Of a stretch of 64,000 nucleotides of DNA, positions 10,586 through 21,568 are shown one piece after another; position 1 is the stretch's first letter, and each line of letters opens with the position of its first letter. A program made the position numbers and the translations under genes. This DNA is from Utricularia gibba (taxonomy: Eukaryota; Streptophyta; Magnoliopsida; Lamiales; Lentibulariaceae). Where the stretch lies: contig NEEC01000007.1 of the NCBI GenBank assembly GCA_002189035.1, positions 310,001 to 374,000 on the forward strand, in the 5' to 3' direction. The notes beneath the pieces were generated by a model, which had not been told where the DNA came from, made no database searches, and worked only from the letters and a program-made list of their open reading frames with translations.

Positions 10586-12622
10586 ATGTACATGAGAGCG
10601 ATTAAGGAAGGGTTGAAACTTCAAGCCCAGGCTATAAAATCTGGTGTTCCCCTGAAAATTGTGACCGTCAATCAGCTTATCGATTTGTACTCGAAGAATG
10701 GACTTCCGGAGGAAGCCCAGAAACTGTTCGACGGAATGCCTGAGCGAAACGCGTACTCGTGGAACGCCCTGATAAATGCCGCTATCAAGTCCCGTGATTT
10801 GAGTAAAGCGAAGAGCATTTTCTACTCTTGTCCTTGTAAGGACACAGTCTCTTACAATTCGTTGCTATCTGGGTATGCACGTGCTGATGGTTATGAGGCT
10901 GACGCTGTTGATTTGTTTGTTGAAATGCGGAGTAATGCTAGCTCAGTTGAAACTGACGAGTTCACACTTACTACGATTCTTAATTTGGTGGCCAAGTTGA
11001 GGGCTTTGAGTTGTGGGAGGGAGGTACATTGTTTCATGGTAAAGAGTGGAAATGATATTAGTGTATTTGCATTGAGTTCTTTGATAGACATGTACTCAAA
11101 GAGTGGCAGTTTTTCGGATGCTTTCAGAGTTGTTAATGGTCCTGATTTATTTGATGTAGTTGTTATGAACTCATTGCTTGCAGCCTGCTGTAGAGAAGGT
11201 GAACTGGAGATAGCTAAGGATATATTTTTCAGTAATCCGGAGCTAAGAGATGATGTTACTTGGAATACAATGATTTCAGGTTTTGCTCAAAATGGCTTTG
11301 CCAATGAGACCATTGGGTTTTTCAAGCAAATGTGGGATGAGGGTTTTCGTTGGAATGAACATTCGTTTGGTGGACTTTTGACTGCCTGTTCTACTTTGAA
11401 GAGTATGAATATGGGAAAAGAAGTTCATGCATGGGTATTGAAGGAGGGCACTTTTTTGAATCCATTCATAAATAGTGGAATTGTTGATATCTATTCACGT
11501 TGTGGTAGCATGAAGTATGCAGAGAGTGTTTACTGTAGATATGGAAAGTTCAATATTTTTGCAATGACATCAATGATAGTGGGATATTCAGCAAAAGGGG
11601 AAATGCTCAAGGCAAGATACCTTTTTGATTCATTATCTGAGAAGAACTTTGTTATTTGGACTGCAATCATCTCTGGTTATGTGAACTCGTTACAATGTGA
11701 GGAAGCTTTCTTTCTTTTCCGGGAATACATGGCAAATGCAACTGCTGTCCCAGATCATGTGATCCTCGTAAGTCTTCTTGGTGCATGCTCTGTACAGGCC
11801 AGTGTCTCCCCCGGGAAACAAATTCATGCTTTCATAATGAGAACGGGAATTGTGGCAGATGTGAAAACAGTGAGTGCTCTCATTGATATGTATTCGAAGT
11901 GTGGATTCCTCCCGTATGCCTGTAGTATCTTCAAAGAATCCGTTGAAAAGGATACCGTGATCTACAATGTCATGATCTCTGCATATGCTCATCATGGATA
12001 TCAACATCAAGCAATTCTCCTTTTTGAGGAGACGTTGAAGCAAGGTCTTCAACCAGATGCTGTAACCTTCATAGCGCTTCTGTCAGTCTGTCGCCACCGA
12101 GGATTAGTTGAAGCCGGTGAAAAGTATTTCAGATCAATGACCAAAGACTACAGAATCTCCCCTGAAACTGATCACTACGCATGCATGGTAGACATGTATG
12201 GAAGGTCTAACAATCTAGACAAGGCTATTTCCTTCATGAAAGAAATGCCTTTCGAGCCAGACTCCATTATCCTGAGTGCATTCTTGAATGGTTGTAGAGC
12301 AAACAGAAATCCGGAACTCGCAAGAATAGCTGAGGAAAAGCTACTCGCGAATGGAGGAGATAGTGGTGGGAGGTATTTTCAGCTTGCCAGCATCTATGCG
12401 GCCGGAGGAAAATGGGAGGAGATGGGAAGAGTGATGAGAGCAATGAGAGGGAAGGAAGCAAAGAAGCTCGCTGGTTGCAGTTGGGTTCACATTGGCCCTG
12501 AACTTCATGCTTTCAGGTCTGGAGATCCTTCACACACCATTGCTGAAGCTGTAAGTTCAATTACCCGCTGCTTGATGACTAGTGAACAGTGTCATCACAA
12601 TGAAATCTTCTTGACAGCATAG
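10586..12622 (+). CDS. PPR protein, At3g18840-like, intronless
   Basis: A single open frame of 678 codons starts at the ATG at 10586 (MYMRAIKEGLKLQAQAIKSG). An upstream in-frame TAG lies just before 10550, and no other ATG is available. The protein is a chain of PLS-class repeats from about residue 25 on, with phrases such as LIDLYSKNGLPEEAQKLFD, SYNSLLSGYARADG, IVDIYSRCGSMKYAESVY, SLSEKNFVIWTAIISGYV and LIDMYSKCGFLPYA. It ends with an E-type tail (GCSWVHIGPELHAF) and no DYW domain. The order of repeats matches my memory of Arabidopsis At3g18840. It probably acts on organellar RNA; the organelle and target are not visible. It shares a short promoter with SKL1. Confidence 0.93.
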   Translation: MYMRAIKEGLKLQAQAIKSGVPLKIVTVNQLIDLYSKNGLPEEAQKLFDGMPERNAYSWNALINAAIKSRDLSKAKSIFYSCPCKDTVSYNSLLSGYARADGYEADAVDLFVEMRSNASSVETDEFTLTTILNLVAKLRALSCGREVHCFMVKSGNDISVFALSSLIDMYSKSGSFSDAFRVVNGPDLFDVVVMNSLLAACCREGELEIAKDIFFSNPELRDDVTWNTMISGFAQNGFANETIGFFKQMWDEGFRWNEHSFGGLLTACSTLKSMNMGKEVHAWVLKEGTFLNPFINSGIVDIYSRCGSMKYAESVYCRYGKFNIFAMTSMIVGYSAKGEMLKARYLFDSLSEKNFVIWTAIISGYVNSLQCEEAFFLFREYMANATAVPDHVILVSLLGACSVQASVSPGKQIHAFIMRTGIVADVKTVSALIDMYSKCGFLPYACSIFKESVEKDTVIYNVMISAYAHHGYQHQAILLFEETLKQGLQPDAVTFIALLSVCRHRGLVEAGEKYFRSMTKDYRISPETDHYACMVDMYGRSNNLDKAISFMKEMPFEPDSIILSAFLNGCRANRNPELARIAEEKLLANGGDSGGRYFQLASIYAAGGKWEEMGRVMRAMRGKEAKKLAGCSWVHIGPELHAFRSGDPSHTIAEAVSSITRCLMTSEQCHHNEIFLTA

Positions 12623-12926
12623 TGTAGTGTAAAATGTACATGGATTTTCAAAACACTATTTGGTCAGATTTCCATTACCAGACAACCGTTGCTGTTATAT
12701 TCTTGTCGCAAGGCACAAAAGAGGCCTCGTAGGTGCAATTTACCGTTGTAATTGTGAGGAACACTTTTTATGTTCTCACTCTTAATTTTCTTTTCAAACA
12801 TTACATGTGAAATTGCGAGTATAATCAGGAAAGCAATAAATAATTGCAGGTTCACTGGATGTTCTACAAAATGGAAACCAAACACAGCCAGCTCCTGCAA
12901 AAAGGTTCACTGGTAATTTTCAAGCT
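12623..12926. other. Tail-to-tail spacer
   Basis: These 304 bp lie between the stops of the PPR gene and SF3A1 and should contain both 3' untranslated regions. A 10-base phrase, ggttcactgg, occurs twice (near 12850 and 12905). No gene is seen. Confidence 0.5.
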
Positions 12927-15399
12927 TCATCTCTTTCTTCCACCACGTTCTCTGAGAGAAAGCGCGAGGGTCTCTCCAGAAGAGATATTGTAATATGCAA
13001 GTGACAGATTGTCTTTGAGAAAACCAGCCTTCCCACTCAGCTTCTGTTTGTTAGCAGGAAGCTGAATCTCGCCTGCAATTTTCTCTTTCAAGTTACCAAC
13101 TGTCTCGGACAATGATTGCATCGTAATTTCCAGCATCTGCCCTTTCAGATTTCCTTCATCGACGTTGGGCACGGCTATGGTGATTCTAGCAGGACCCTGT
13201 ATACGCAAAACGCATCTCATTAACTACAAGAATCTGGCCGTTCTTTGCAGTAACCTACACAGAAACTGAGTATGAACATACCATGTGGCGAGCCAGAAAC
13301 TGATCATCTGGAATGAGTATGGGGCCATCCATCTTTTGCTTTTTGGGCTCTGGTTCATCAGGAAGTGGTGGGGGCTCCTCAGACGGAGGCGGAGGAGGCA
13401 TTCCTTGGGGCATTGGAGGTGGATGAAACATAGGCATGCCAGGCTGTGGTGGGATAAAAGGCCTTGAAATACCCATCGGATTGAACTGTGATCCAGGCGG
13501 TGGAGGAACTGACATGTTTGGGAGCTGCATGGATGGAGGCATCGGAGCAACATTGCCCATAAATTGCTGTCCGTGCATTAATGGCAATGAAGGCGGAGGT
13601 GGATGAAGAGTCGGAATTGTTGGTGGCCCAGGTGCTGGTGGAGCCATCATCCCACCACCAGGTTGATTGGAGTACTGGACTAATGCGGGTCTAGGAATGT
13701 TCAAAGCTAAACCAGGTGGTGGAGGCATTGGCCTAACAGGTAAAACTCCGGGTTTAGGCGGGGGAGGTTGTGCACCTGGAAAGCTGATTCCATCACCAAT
13801 TGAAGCATCAGGCATTTCATCCGTGTGAGACAATGCCTGGCTAGCTGCAAGACCAACACTTCCCGCGTGGCCATCCCATATAACTTGTTTTGGTTGGTCA
13901 TCTTTCTTCTTCTCAATCTCTGCTTTTACAGCATTTGAAACTTCTTCCTCAGTGGTGCCAAAGATGTCAGGTCGGGTTCTTGCAAGACCCACGATGTTTC
14001 TTGAGATCTCATCATCTGCAGCCAGAGTTGTTTCTCTAATTTTTGCAAACATTTTGTCTTTCTGCTCCTTGTACTTGGGATCGATAAGAGAAATCCGCAT
14101 GTGCTCTGACATCTCACTGATAGGAATCAGTTCCTGAGTTATTGGCGATACAACATATTTTGTTGGATCCCTTTCAGCGGGGATTCGTTCTTCCGGCCTC
14201 TTCCAGTTTTTCACAATTCTCATAGGCGGTTCCTTTTCATCAGAAATCACCCTCGTTCCATTGTTCTTCATCTCAATATGATCTTCCAGAGTAGCTGCTC
14301 TCATACCCTCCTCCACAAGTTGAGCCTCTTCTTCATCCATTTCCATTTCAACTTCTTTTCCGGGCTCAGCAATCTCTTCTTCTTCCATTGCAGTCACCTT
14401 GCTTCTTCTAATCACCTCATCCAGCGTCATTGGAAATGGCAAATCCTCATCCTCATCATCGGCAAAATCAATTGTCTCAACAACAACAAAATCATGCCAA
14501 TCAATCATAGCCATCTGTATACGTTCTTCTTCTATCTCATCTTCCGCTTTTTGCCTAGCCTGTTCTTGAGAGCGCTCCCATTCAAGACGATGCAAGCAGC
14601 GCTCCAAAACCACAGTCCTATCCGCAACACTATTCCTTAGCTTATCAGTCAAGCCTTTTGGTGGCATTAGCACCTTCGAATACGCATCAGCAAGCGAAGT
14701 AAAGAACATGAACAAACTATGAGTTGGCCTGAGAAAATGGAATTGCGGATTCGTGCTTTCCCTACTGGTTAGACCAGTCAAGAAAGACTTGCCATTTCGG
14801 GCCACGAATTGGGCAGTGAGTTTAATTATATCCAGCTCCTCTCCAGTAATCCCTTCAGGTAATCTAACAGTATACTGCTCTGCCTCGGGTGGCTCAAGAA
14901 CTTTCCGGACAGGTCGAAACTGAGCCGAAGGATCAGGCTTTGCAGGTGCCACGACGCTCGCCTCAGTAGCTGGTACAGTAGCAACCAACTCCGGAGCACT
15001 TTCAGGCTGCTCCGGCGCAGATGATTGGTTCTGAGCTCGAGCCTCAGACAAACGATGCTGATAATAGCCATGGTAGGGATCAGAAGGGCGCAAGAAGTTG
15101 AATTTGGCGTTACCTTCATTGTTGGCTATAATCCGCTTCTCAAATTCCGGTCCATTTTTACCAACGAACTGAGCAGTCGTATCCACAATGTTCCTGATAT
15201 CGGGAGGTGGATGTATGATCCCAATTGCTTTTGTATGAGTTGCTACAGAAGGAACATCAGAATTAGCTCTACCACTAACCAAATCCTCGGTAGCTCCATG
15301 CTCGTTGGAATCCCCAGTGACCTGAGCAGCGGGGAGTGGACCTAGGTCTCCGTCAACCGGCGGAGCCGGAAGCGGCAATATCGGCAGCGAACCCAGCAT
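12927..15399 (-). CDS. SF3A1: Splicing factor 3A subunit 1 (SF3a120/PRP21 homologue)
   Basis: Exon 1 runs from the ATG at 15399 to 13282 (706 codons) and exon 2 from 13196 to the stop at 12927, about 795 residues in total. The product is a core subunit of the U2 snRNP SF3a complex. Two SURP domains are visible: IVDTTAQFVGKNGPEFEKRI at about residue 70 and IIKLTAQFVARNGKSF at about 190. A charged PRP21-type middle follows (VVSPITQELIPISEMSEHMR), then a long proline/glycine/methionine-rich linker. The ubiquitin-like C-terminal domain is exon 2 (ARITIAVPNVDEGNLKGQML to ETLALSLRERGGRKR). Order and length fit plant SF3A1. Reading through the only intron would end the protein after ARHMVCSYSVSV and lose the ubiquitin-like domain. 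Confidence 0.96.
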
Positions 15400-15646
15400 C
15401 TTCTACAAGAACATGCAGAAGCTCTCGAAACCCTAGGTTGCGGGAAGTCGCAAGATTGAATTGAAGCCTTGGAGAAACTTTTCAGAAAATGCTTTCAAAT
15501 GACGACCCCAAAATACAAAAATAGGCCCATTTTCATACTTACCGAGAAATAACAAGTAGGCCCATTAACGCCATTGAGCCCAAAATAGCATTTTTTTTTC
15601 CTTCGCCGGGAGTTCAAATGGATGCCGTGGATAACGTTCTCCGGCA
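15400..15646. promoter_or_regulatory. Bidirectional promoter with site II motifs and a telo-box-like element
   Basis: Start codons of SF3A1 (minus) and PTAC14 (plus) lie 247 bp apart. GGCCCA motifs lie near 15524 and 15559, with an AGCCCA near 15577. A telomere-like AAACCCTA sits near 15429 in the SF3A1 leader. The site II plus telo-box pairing is known from plant translation and organelle genes. Confidence 0.6.
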
Positions 15647-18600
15647 ATGGCTGCCTCCGTTTTGCCTCCGTTGTCCTACTTCATCCATGAGAAGAAGCAG
15701 GTAAGATTCTATAGCCGCCGTCCCCTATGACCCTTCTGGGCTAACTGTGAGAAATAAATGCTGCTGACCTCCATTTTTGCGTTGTTTACAGCAGCGACGG
15801 TTTTGTGTTTTTGGCGTATCCAAACCCGGAAACAGACACTTGAAAGCTGTTTCCGCTATTCTTTCCAATGTCGAGTATTCATCGGTCGATTCTCCTGAAA
15901 TTTCTACTTCGTTTCCTCTCTTTCAAGCACCTCCTGCGAGCGCTCCGATCACTCCTGCTTCTCTAGTACGGTGCTTTAATATAAATTCCTTTTTCCACGT
16001 CTTATTTATCGTTTTCATTGGGTCAGCTTGTAAAGTATCTAATTTTGAGCGTCATGTAAACAATGGAGCATGGATTAAGTCCTGCATGAATGCCCCAATT
16101 TCTCTCGTTCATATTCTGGGAAACTACTTAAAAGCTAGGGATCGATCAAGCTATGCGAGGTTAGCCTAGTAATCCATTATGGAATACTGGGGGAACTGTT
16201 GGCTTCTTGGAGAAAAATGCATCTTCTTTCGTCAAGCCAAATGGCATCAGCATTTTTGGATTTAGTTTTACTCTTCAGCTGAATTATACATAGCCGGTGA
16301 GGGACAATTTTAATTGAACTTATTTTTATTTATCTATATATTATGCAGCTTGAGCCAGCAGATCCAGATTTTTACAAGATAGGATATGCAAGGAGCATGA
16401 GGGCTTATGGAGTTGAATTCAGAGAAGGCCCTGATGGTTTTGGAGTCTATGCCTCCAAAGACATACAGCCTCTTCGTCGTGCAAGGGTAGTTTGTTCCTG
16501 GTGTTCCTATGTTGGCTTCTTGTAATGAGAATCTATTTGTAATATTCTGGTAACCTACGTGTTCTGCTGGACAGGTGATCATGGAGATACCATTGGAGTT
16601 GATGTTGACCATAAGCCAAGGGCTTCCTTGGATGTTTTCTCCTGATATCATTCCCGTTGGGCATCCTATCTTTGACATCATCAACTCAACCAATCCTGAG
16701 GTGAAGAGATTTTTATGTATTGCGATAAGGGATTGGCGTTTCCTCTTAAAGTCCCGTGTTAATATCAACTTAAAGCTAATTTTAGTTCATTTCATGACAT
16801 GTTCAAGTAGACAGACTGGGATCTACGGCTGGCATGCCTTCTTTTGTACGCATTTGATTGCAAGGATAACTTTTGGCAGCTGTATGGTGACTTCCTGCCT
16901 AGTAGTGATGAATGCACAAGCTTCCTTCTAGCTACAGAGGTTTGAAATATGTCTAAGCTTTCCAAGTTAAAATAGAGATGAAAGGTTCTATATAATTATG
17001 TGCATCATCTCATGACGTATAATTCTCTTCTACCCCTGTGGACAGGACGACCTCTCGGAGTTGCAGGATCAACACCTAGCCAAAAGATTGAAAGAACAGC
17101 AAAACCGAGCTTCTGAGTTTTGGGAGAAAAATTGGGTATATTTGTGCTTGTATTCTTCATACCATGGTTTTCTCCTATCTTTTTGGAACAAGTTGCTCAC
17201 CTTATAATTCGTCACTTCATTAGCACACAGCTGTGCCTCTTAAAGTTAAGCGCCTCGCACCAGAAAGAAGTAGATTCTTGTGGGCATTAAGCATGGCACA
17301 ATCTCGATGCATTAACAAGGAAGTTAGAATCGGAGCTCTGATTCATAAAGCAAACATGCTTGTACCTTATGCAGGTCAGCGTCTCCTCAGTGGTTTATTT
17401 ACATTGTTAAGTAGGTCACATATCCTTTAACTCATTATGCTCTATTTTCCCACGTTTCAGATATGTTGAATCATTCTTTTCAACCAAATTGTTTCTTCCA
17501 TTGGCGCTTCAAAGATAGAATGCTTGAGGTGATGATCAATGCTGGACAGGGAGTCAGAAGGGGAGATGAGGTATGTAGATACTTTGATGGGCATTCCCCT
17601 GTTTTTCTCAACAGGGAAATGACATGGCTAAACTTTCCATTTTGAATTTTTTTTTTCACACGATTGATCCTCAGGTAGTGGATAGCTGACAAATTCTGTT
17701 GCCTGAGACATCGAAGTTTCAAATATTGATCTATTACATTGCTCTCTTGTACGTGCAGATGACGATAAATTACATGGATGGAAAAATGAATGATTTTTTC
17801 ATGCAAAGATATGGATTTTCGTCTCCAGTGGTAATCTCATTTTACTTGTTGTTTATTCACTTTGGAGACTCACTGGCAGAAAGGCCACCAAATGAACCGT
17901 GATTGAGAACCTTGGTTGCAATCTTATGTATCTCATACTTGCTGTTTAATCATCTCTAGTCTTGCTCCTCTTTTTTGGTAGAATCCCTGGGATATGATCA
18001 ACTTCTCGGGTAATGCACGTATCCATTTGGATTCTTTCTTGTCCGTCTTCAACATATGTGGTTTCCCTGAAGAATATCATTACAATAGTAATGTCACACT
18101 CTTAACCGCTTGTTGATCAAATATGACATCTCAAAGTGGAAAACTGGAATGAGTTTTATTTGTGATTTACACAGGTAAAATAGCAAGTAGACAGAGTAGC
18201 TTCGTTGATGGGGCCATCATTGCTGCCGCAAGAACACTGCCGACTTGGTCAGACGGTGACATGCCTCCAGTACCTTGCATTGAAAGGAAAGCCGTGAAAG
18301 AGTTGCAAGATGAGTGTCGAAAAATGCTCATGAACTTTCCAACAACCGCAGTTCAGGACCAGCAAATTCTAGGTATGCTCTTGCCTAAAGTGGAAATGGC
18401 TTTATAACACTTCTAAACACAGCCAATCATGCTCTCACACAACACTCCATTCCCCTGTGCTGTTTTACTCATTTTTTCCATGGCTATGCTGTTTTAGAGT
18501 CGATGTCTGAAGGTAGGAGGACGCTCGAGGCTGCAATAAAGTGCGTTTCACGACAACTTGTATCATTTGATACGCACTCGAAAAAACCAGGCAGCCTAAA

Positions 18601-18716
18601 ACTCAATCTGATCCTCATGGTTTTTGTGTAAATTTAGGTACAGGATGCACCGGAAGCTCTTCATAGAGAAGGTCATTCAGGCGCTGGATACCTACCAAGA
18701 GCAAATACTATTCTGA
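15647..18716 (+). CDS. PTAC14: PTAC14, SET-domain protein of the plastid RNA polymerase complex
   Basis: About twelve exons join in frame from the ATG at 15647 (MAASVLPPLSYFIHEKKQ) to the TGA at 18714-18716. I prefer this ATG over the one at 15619, whose frame meets a stop in exon 2. Exon products include YARSMRAYGVEFREGPDGF, VIMEIPLELMLTISQGLPWM, DWDLRLACLLLYAFDCKDNF, DMLNHSFQPNCFFHW (the SET-domain asparagine-histidine core), MTINYMDGKMNDFFMQRYGF, FVDGAIIAAARTLPTWSD and KYRMHRKLFIEKVIQAL. This follows Arabidopsis PTAC14 (At4g20130) throughout. PTAC14 is a PEP-associated protein needed for plastid transcription and chloroplast development; methyltransferase activity is suspected from the fold only. 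Every splice junction I checked is GT-AG. Confidence 0.95.
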
Positions 18717-19118
18717 TCAACAAGAGCATAACCAACCAAACTTCCACGAGACTTGAGATCCCTTGAAGTTGCAATGTTTGGTCACTGTGCACATAGCAGT
18801 AAAAGAATATAATTGGACTGAAGTGAAGAGCAGGGGTCAGCTTCATGCTTCCCCAGGGGCTCTTCAGCCGAGGACCGAGGACCATATATCTGGCTGCCGC
18901 CGGGGCCTGCGACGGCCGAGGACGAAATCCCAGCAAACACTTGGTTGTTTCATGTGCCATCCAAGAAGTACGGACTTGACTTCTGCAATGTGATTCGTTT
19001 TCATTAATGGTTCTTTCTTGTTTTTTTAAAGGCACTCGATTCAATCCTACCATTACATCAGGTACATTATGAATCATGGTACTCTCAGTCATATTCATGC
19101 CTGCATCTCTTCCCTTGC
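18717..19118. other. Tail-to-tail spacer
   Basis: About 400 bp between the stops of PTAC14 and UFO, presumably both 3' untranslated regions. No further gene seen. Confidence 0.5.
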
Positions 19119-20407
19119 TTAAGCAGCGCTAAACGAGCTGAACGGAAGTGTCAGCTGTTCGAGCAGCGTCGTGATCGGAACCGTCAGCCGGGGCTCGTAG
19201 GGGAAGCCGTGCAGCTCGTCGATGCCGTTTCCGATCAAATACGGACACGGCGGAATCCAGGACCACTGTTTACTCAAAAAATCAAACAGCAGCAACTTCT
19301 CGGACCCTCTGATGAGTATCGCCACTGAATTCCATTGCGCGACGCACCCAAATCCTCTCCCATTTTCGATCTCTGCAAACTCGTTGTACAGTTGCTGCGG
19401 CATTCTCTCCATTTCCATCCACATTCCCCATTTTCATTCAGACTCCAGATCCGCAAACTTCTCGGTACGTTCAGTTTACTTTTTTCAACGGCTGCGATTA
19501 ACATCAGTCTTCCCCTGCTTTCCACCAGGCCAGGGGATCTCAGAAACCTGCGCATGGGAGCTTGGATTTTGCTCCATTGATTCGAAGAGATGTTATAGGA
19601 CAGAACTGAGAAAGGGCTGTAGTTCATGCAGTAAAACCTTCCTTCTACGTGAACCATCTTTCCAGATTCCAGACTACAGAGGCGGGGCAGCGTCGCGGTT
19701 GTTCCCCAAACGGAGTAAAACCCGCCTCCGTCAATGTGAAAGCTCTCCGATGTTAGATTCTTGACTGCGTATGGCGATATCAAATCGTCGCCTGCGAAGA
19801 CCAAGTCTATGGAGGAGTTGGTCACGGTTAAGCCGACAGAAGGACAGAGCCTTGGCCTTAACGTTGTTGGTAACTGGATAAACGTGCCCAGTAATGGATT
19901 TGAAAGAAGGATGGATTTTGATCCAGCTTCTTCAGAGACCCAGCAGATTAATCCACTGGACGTTGAAACAGGAGAAAACCCAGGTGGGATTGAAGGAAAC
20001 GAAATGCGGTACCACTTCGAAGTGTCAGGATCAAGGAGATAACCTTCGTAGGATTCTCTTGAGATGGGCATGCTGTTGCTGGAGGTCGAAACCGAGGCGT
20101 TTCTGTAAATGTGGCCTTTGAGGTTCTTCTGCTTGAAGAAGAGGAACCAATGGCGGGAAGGAGAAAGTTGGAGGTATAGCTCAAGAAAGGCATTGGAGAA
20201 TATGAGAGAGTACCATCTTTTGCAGACCGATCGGAATCGAAAGAAGGCGGGTGGCGGTAGAAAGACGAGAACGCGATCGATCAATCGCTGGGGGAGTCTG
20301 CTCCAAATCCTGAAGTTCATTGTGGAAGAGGTGCTGGAGGTTGAGTTGATGAAGGCGTTCAAAGAGTAGGTGATTGGTGGAGTGAATGGAGGATGGAAAG
20401 GATCCAT
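19119..20407 (-). CDS. UFO: UNUSUAL FLORAL ORGANS (UFO) F-box gene, apparent one-base frameshift
   Basis: From the ATG at 20407 the intronless frame gives MDPFHPPFTPPITYSLNAF, then an F-box at about residues 33-77 (IWSRLPQRLIDRVLVFLPPP, CKRWYSLIFSN). The Kelch-like C-terminal region includes ICWVSEEAGSKSILLSNPL, AGDDLISPYAVKNL, CSLESGKMVHVEGRFYCMNY and QAPMRRFLRSPGLVESRGRL. Near 19426 the homology moves to another frame (MWMEMERMPQQLYNEFAE to LLEQLTLPFSS), which ends at the TAA at 19119. Together they cover about 430 residues, close to Arabidopsis UFO (442). The shift equals one missing base in a run of four G (sense strand). UFO is the substrate adaptor of an SCF ubiquitin ligase and a cofactor of LEAFY in flower development. 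The identity is certain; whether the break is real is not. Confidence 0.93.
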
Positions 20408-21568
20408 TTTGCAGGAAAAAGATTCGATCTTTGGAAGTGGGAAGTAACTCTTCTCAATTTCAGTGTTATTGCAAGAAAAAAACAGTTTATTGGAGTGGAG
20501 ATGGTTGGGACTTGGGAGTGAAGGGGTGTAAGTAAATGTGTTTATATAGGCAGAGGAGAAGTCCCACTTGCTCTGTTTTTATAGACAGGAGACAAGACTC
20601 ATGTAACAAATTGAAAGTTCACTATGGTTTTTTAGGTGAGAAATGAAAAGGGGAAATAAGTGGACTTTGATGGATACATCCATGAAGAATTTTCTGGAAG
20701 GAAATGAAGGATGTGAACCTGAGCTGACTACACAAAATAACTTCAGCCACAGCAAAGAATAGTGGGGAGCAATGTGAATTGAACAGGCGCAGTTCCCTTT
20801 GCAACTGATGAGTTAACATACTCTTTCAGAACTGGGAGTTGGATTTTGGTGAATTTTGGTGGCAGTGGTGAGTGAGTGATCGAAATTCAAGACCCCTTCA
20901 CAAAAGTCAGAGTCTTGTTCACATCAATCCTTTGTTAGTAGAAAAAGCAAGGATACCTGTTTATGGGAATTGTGGGCTTCCTCCAAGAAACCTCTTTTAA
21001 AAGGAAAACTCTTTCATCCCAAAGATGGAATGCTCCCCCCTCAAGAAAACCCCGTCAAGTTGTCAAGAAACAGTAGAGATCCCAACGCTTTCTTTGTGTT
21101 CAACTTGTCTGCTGATGCACAGACCACACACTGCACGGCTTTGTTGATGTGTTTTGACTTGTTATTCTGCACAAATATGGCGCCGTTTGTTCGGTGGGTG
21201 CTCCTTATTGTCTTGTGGGCACCAGCCACTCTTCATCTTAGTGCTAGGTGACGCAAACCACGAAGATCCATACTTGTTAGTATAAAGCACACCATATTGC
21301 TCTCTTGGGTATCCCTAAAGTCACTGGCGCGTTAACGTAACAGGGGAGCATCCATTCAAGGGAATCCCTGAGATTATCGTACAGATGGAGAAGAAATTAG
21401 AAAAGCTCTCCACAAATCGTTTAGAGCAAAAGTTACTCCACTAATGGGAGTGAATACTTTCATTTTGGGAGATCAGTAGACATAAGATCAAAATAAGATA
21501 GCCATGTTCTTATTAGAGTGGACAGGGGGGAGAGCTGTTGAAGGTAAATGTAACTGAGAGTTCATCAA
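20408..21568. other. UFO upstream region and PUR7 3' flank
   Basis: The 1.16 kb between the UFO start (minus) and the PUR7 stop (minus) holds the UFO leader and promoter and, at the far end, the PUR7 3' untranslated region. Open frames here (for example around 20970-21251) show no family resemblance. Confidence 0.5.
20541..20548 (-). promoter_or_regulatory. TATA box of UFO
   Basis: The minus strand reads TATATAAA here, 134 bp upstream of the UFO start codon, so transcription would begin near 20510 with a leader of about 100 bases. Position and sequence fit a canonical TATA box; not tested. Confidence 0.6.

Noticed and set aside
12849-12914. Direct repeat ggttcactgg in the PPR/SF3A1 spacer
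   Set aside because: Only ten bases long, with no flanking structure; expected by chance or small duplication.
16343-16931. Independent ORFs inside PTAC14
   Set aside because: They are exons of PTAC14 read into introns or in shifted frames; the exons join cleanly with GT-AG introns.
20970-21251. Plus-strand frame of 93 codons upstream of UFO
   Set aside because: Composition is not protein-like and no homology is recognised; it lies in the UFO promoter and PUR7 3' flank.
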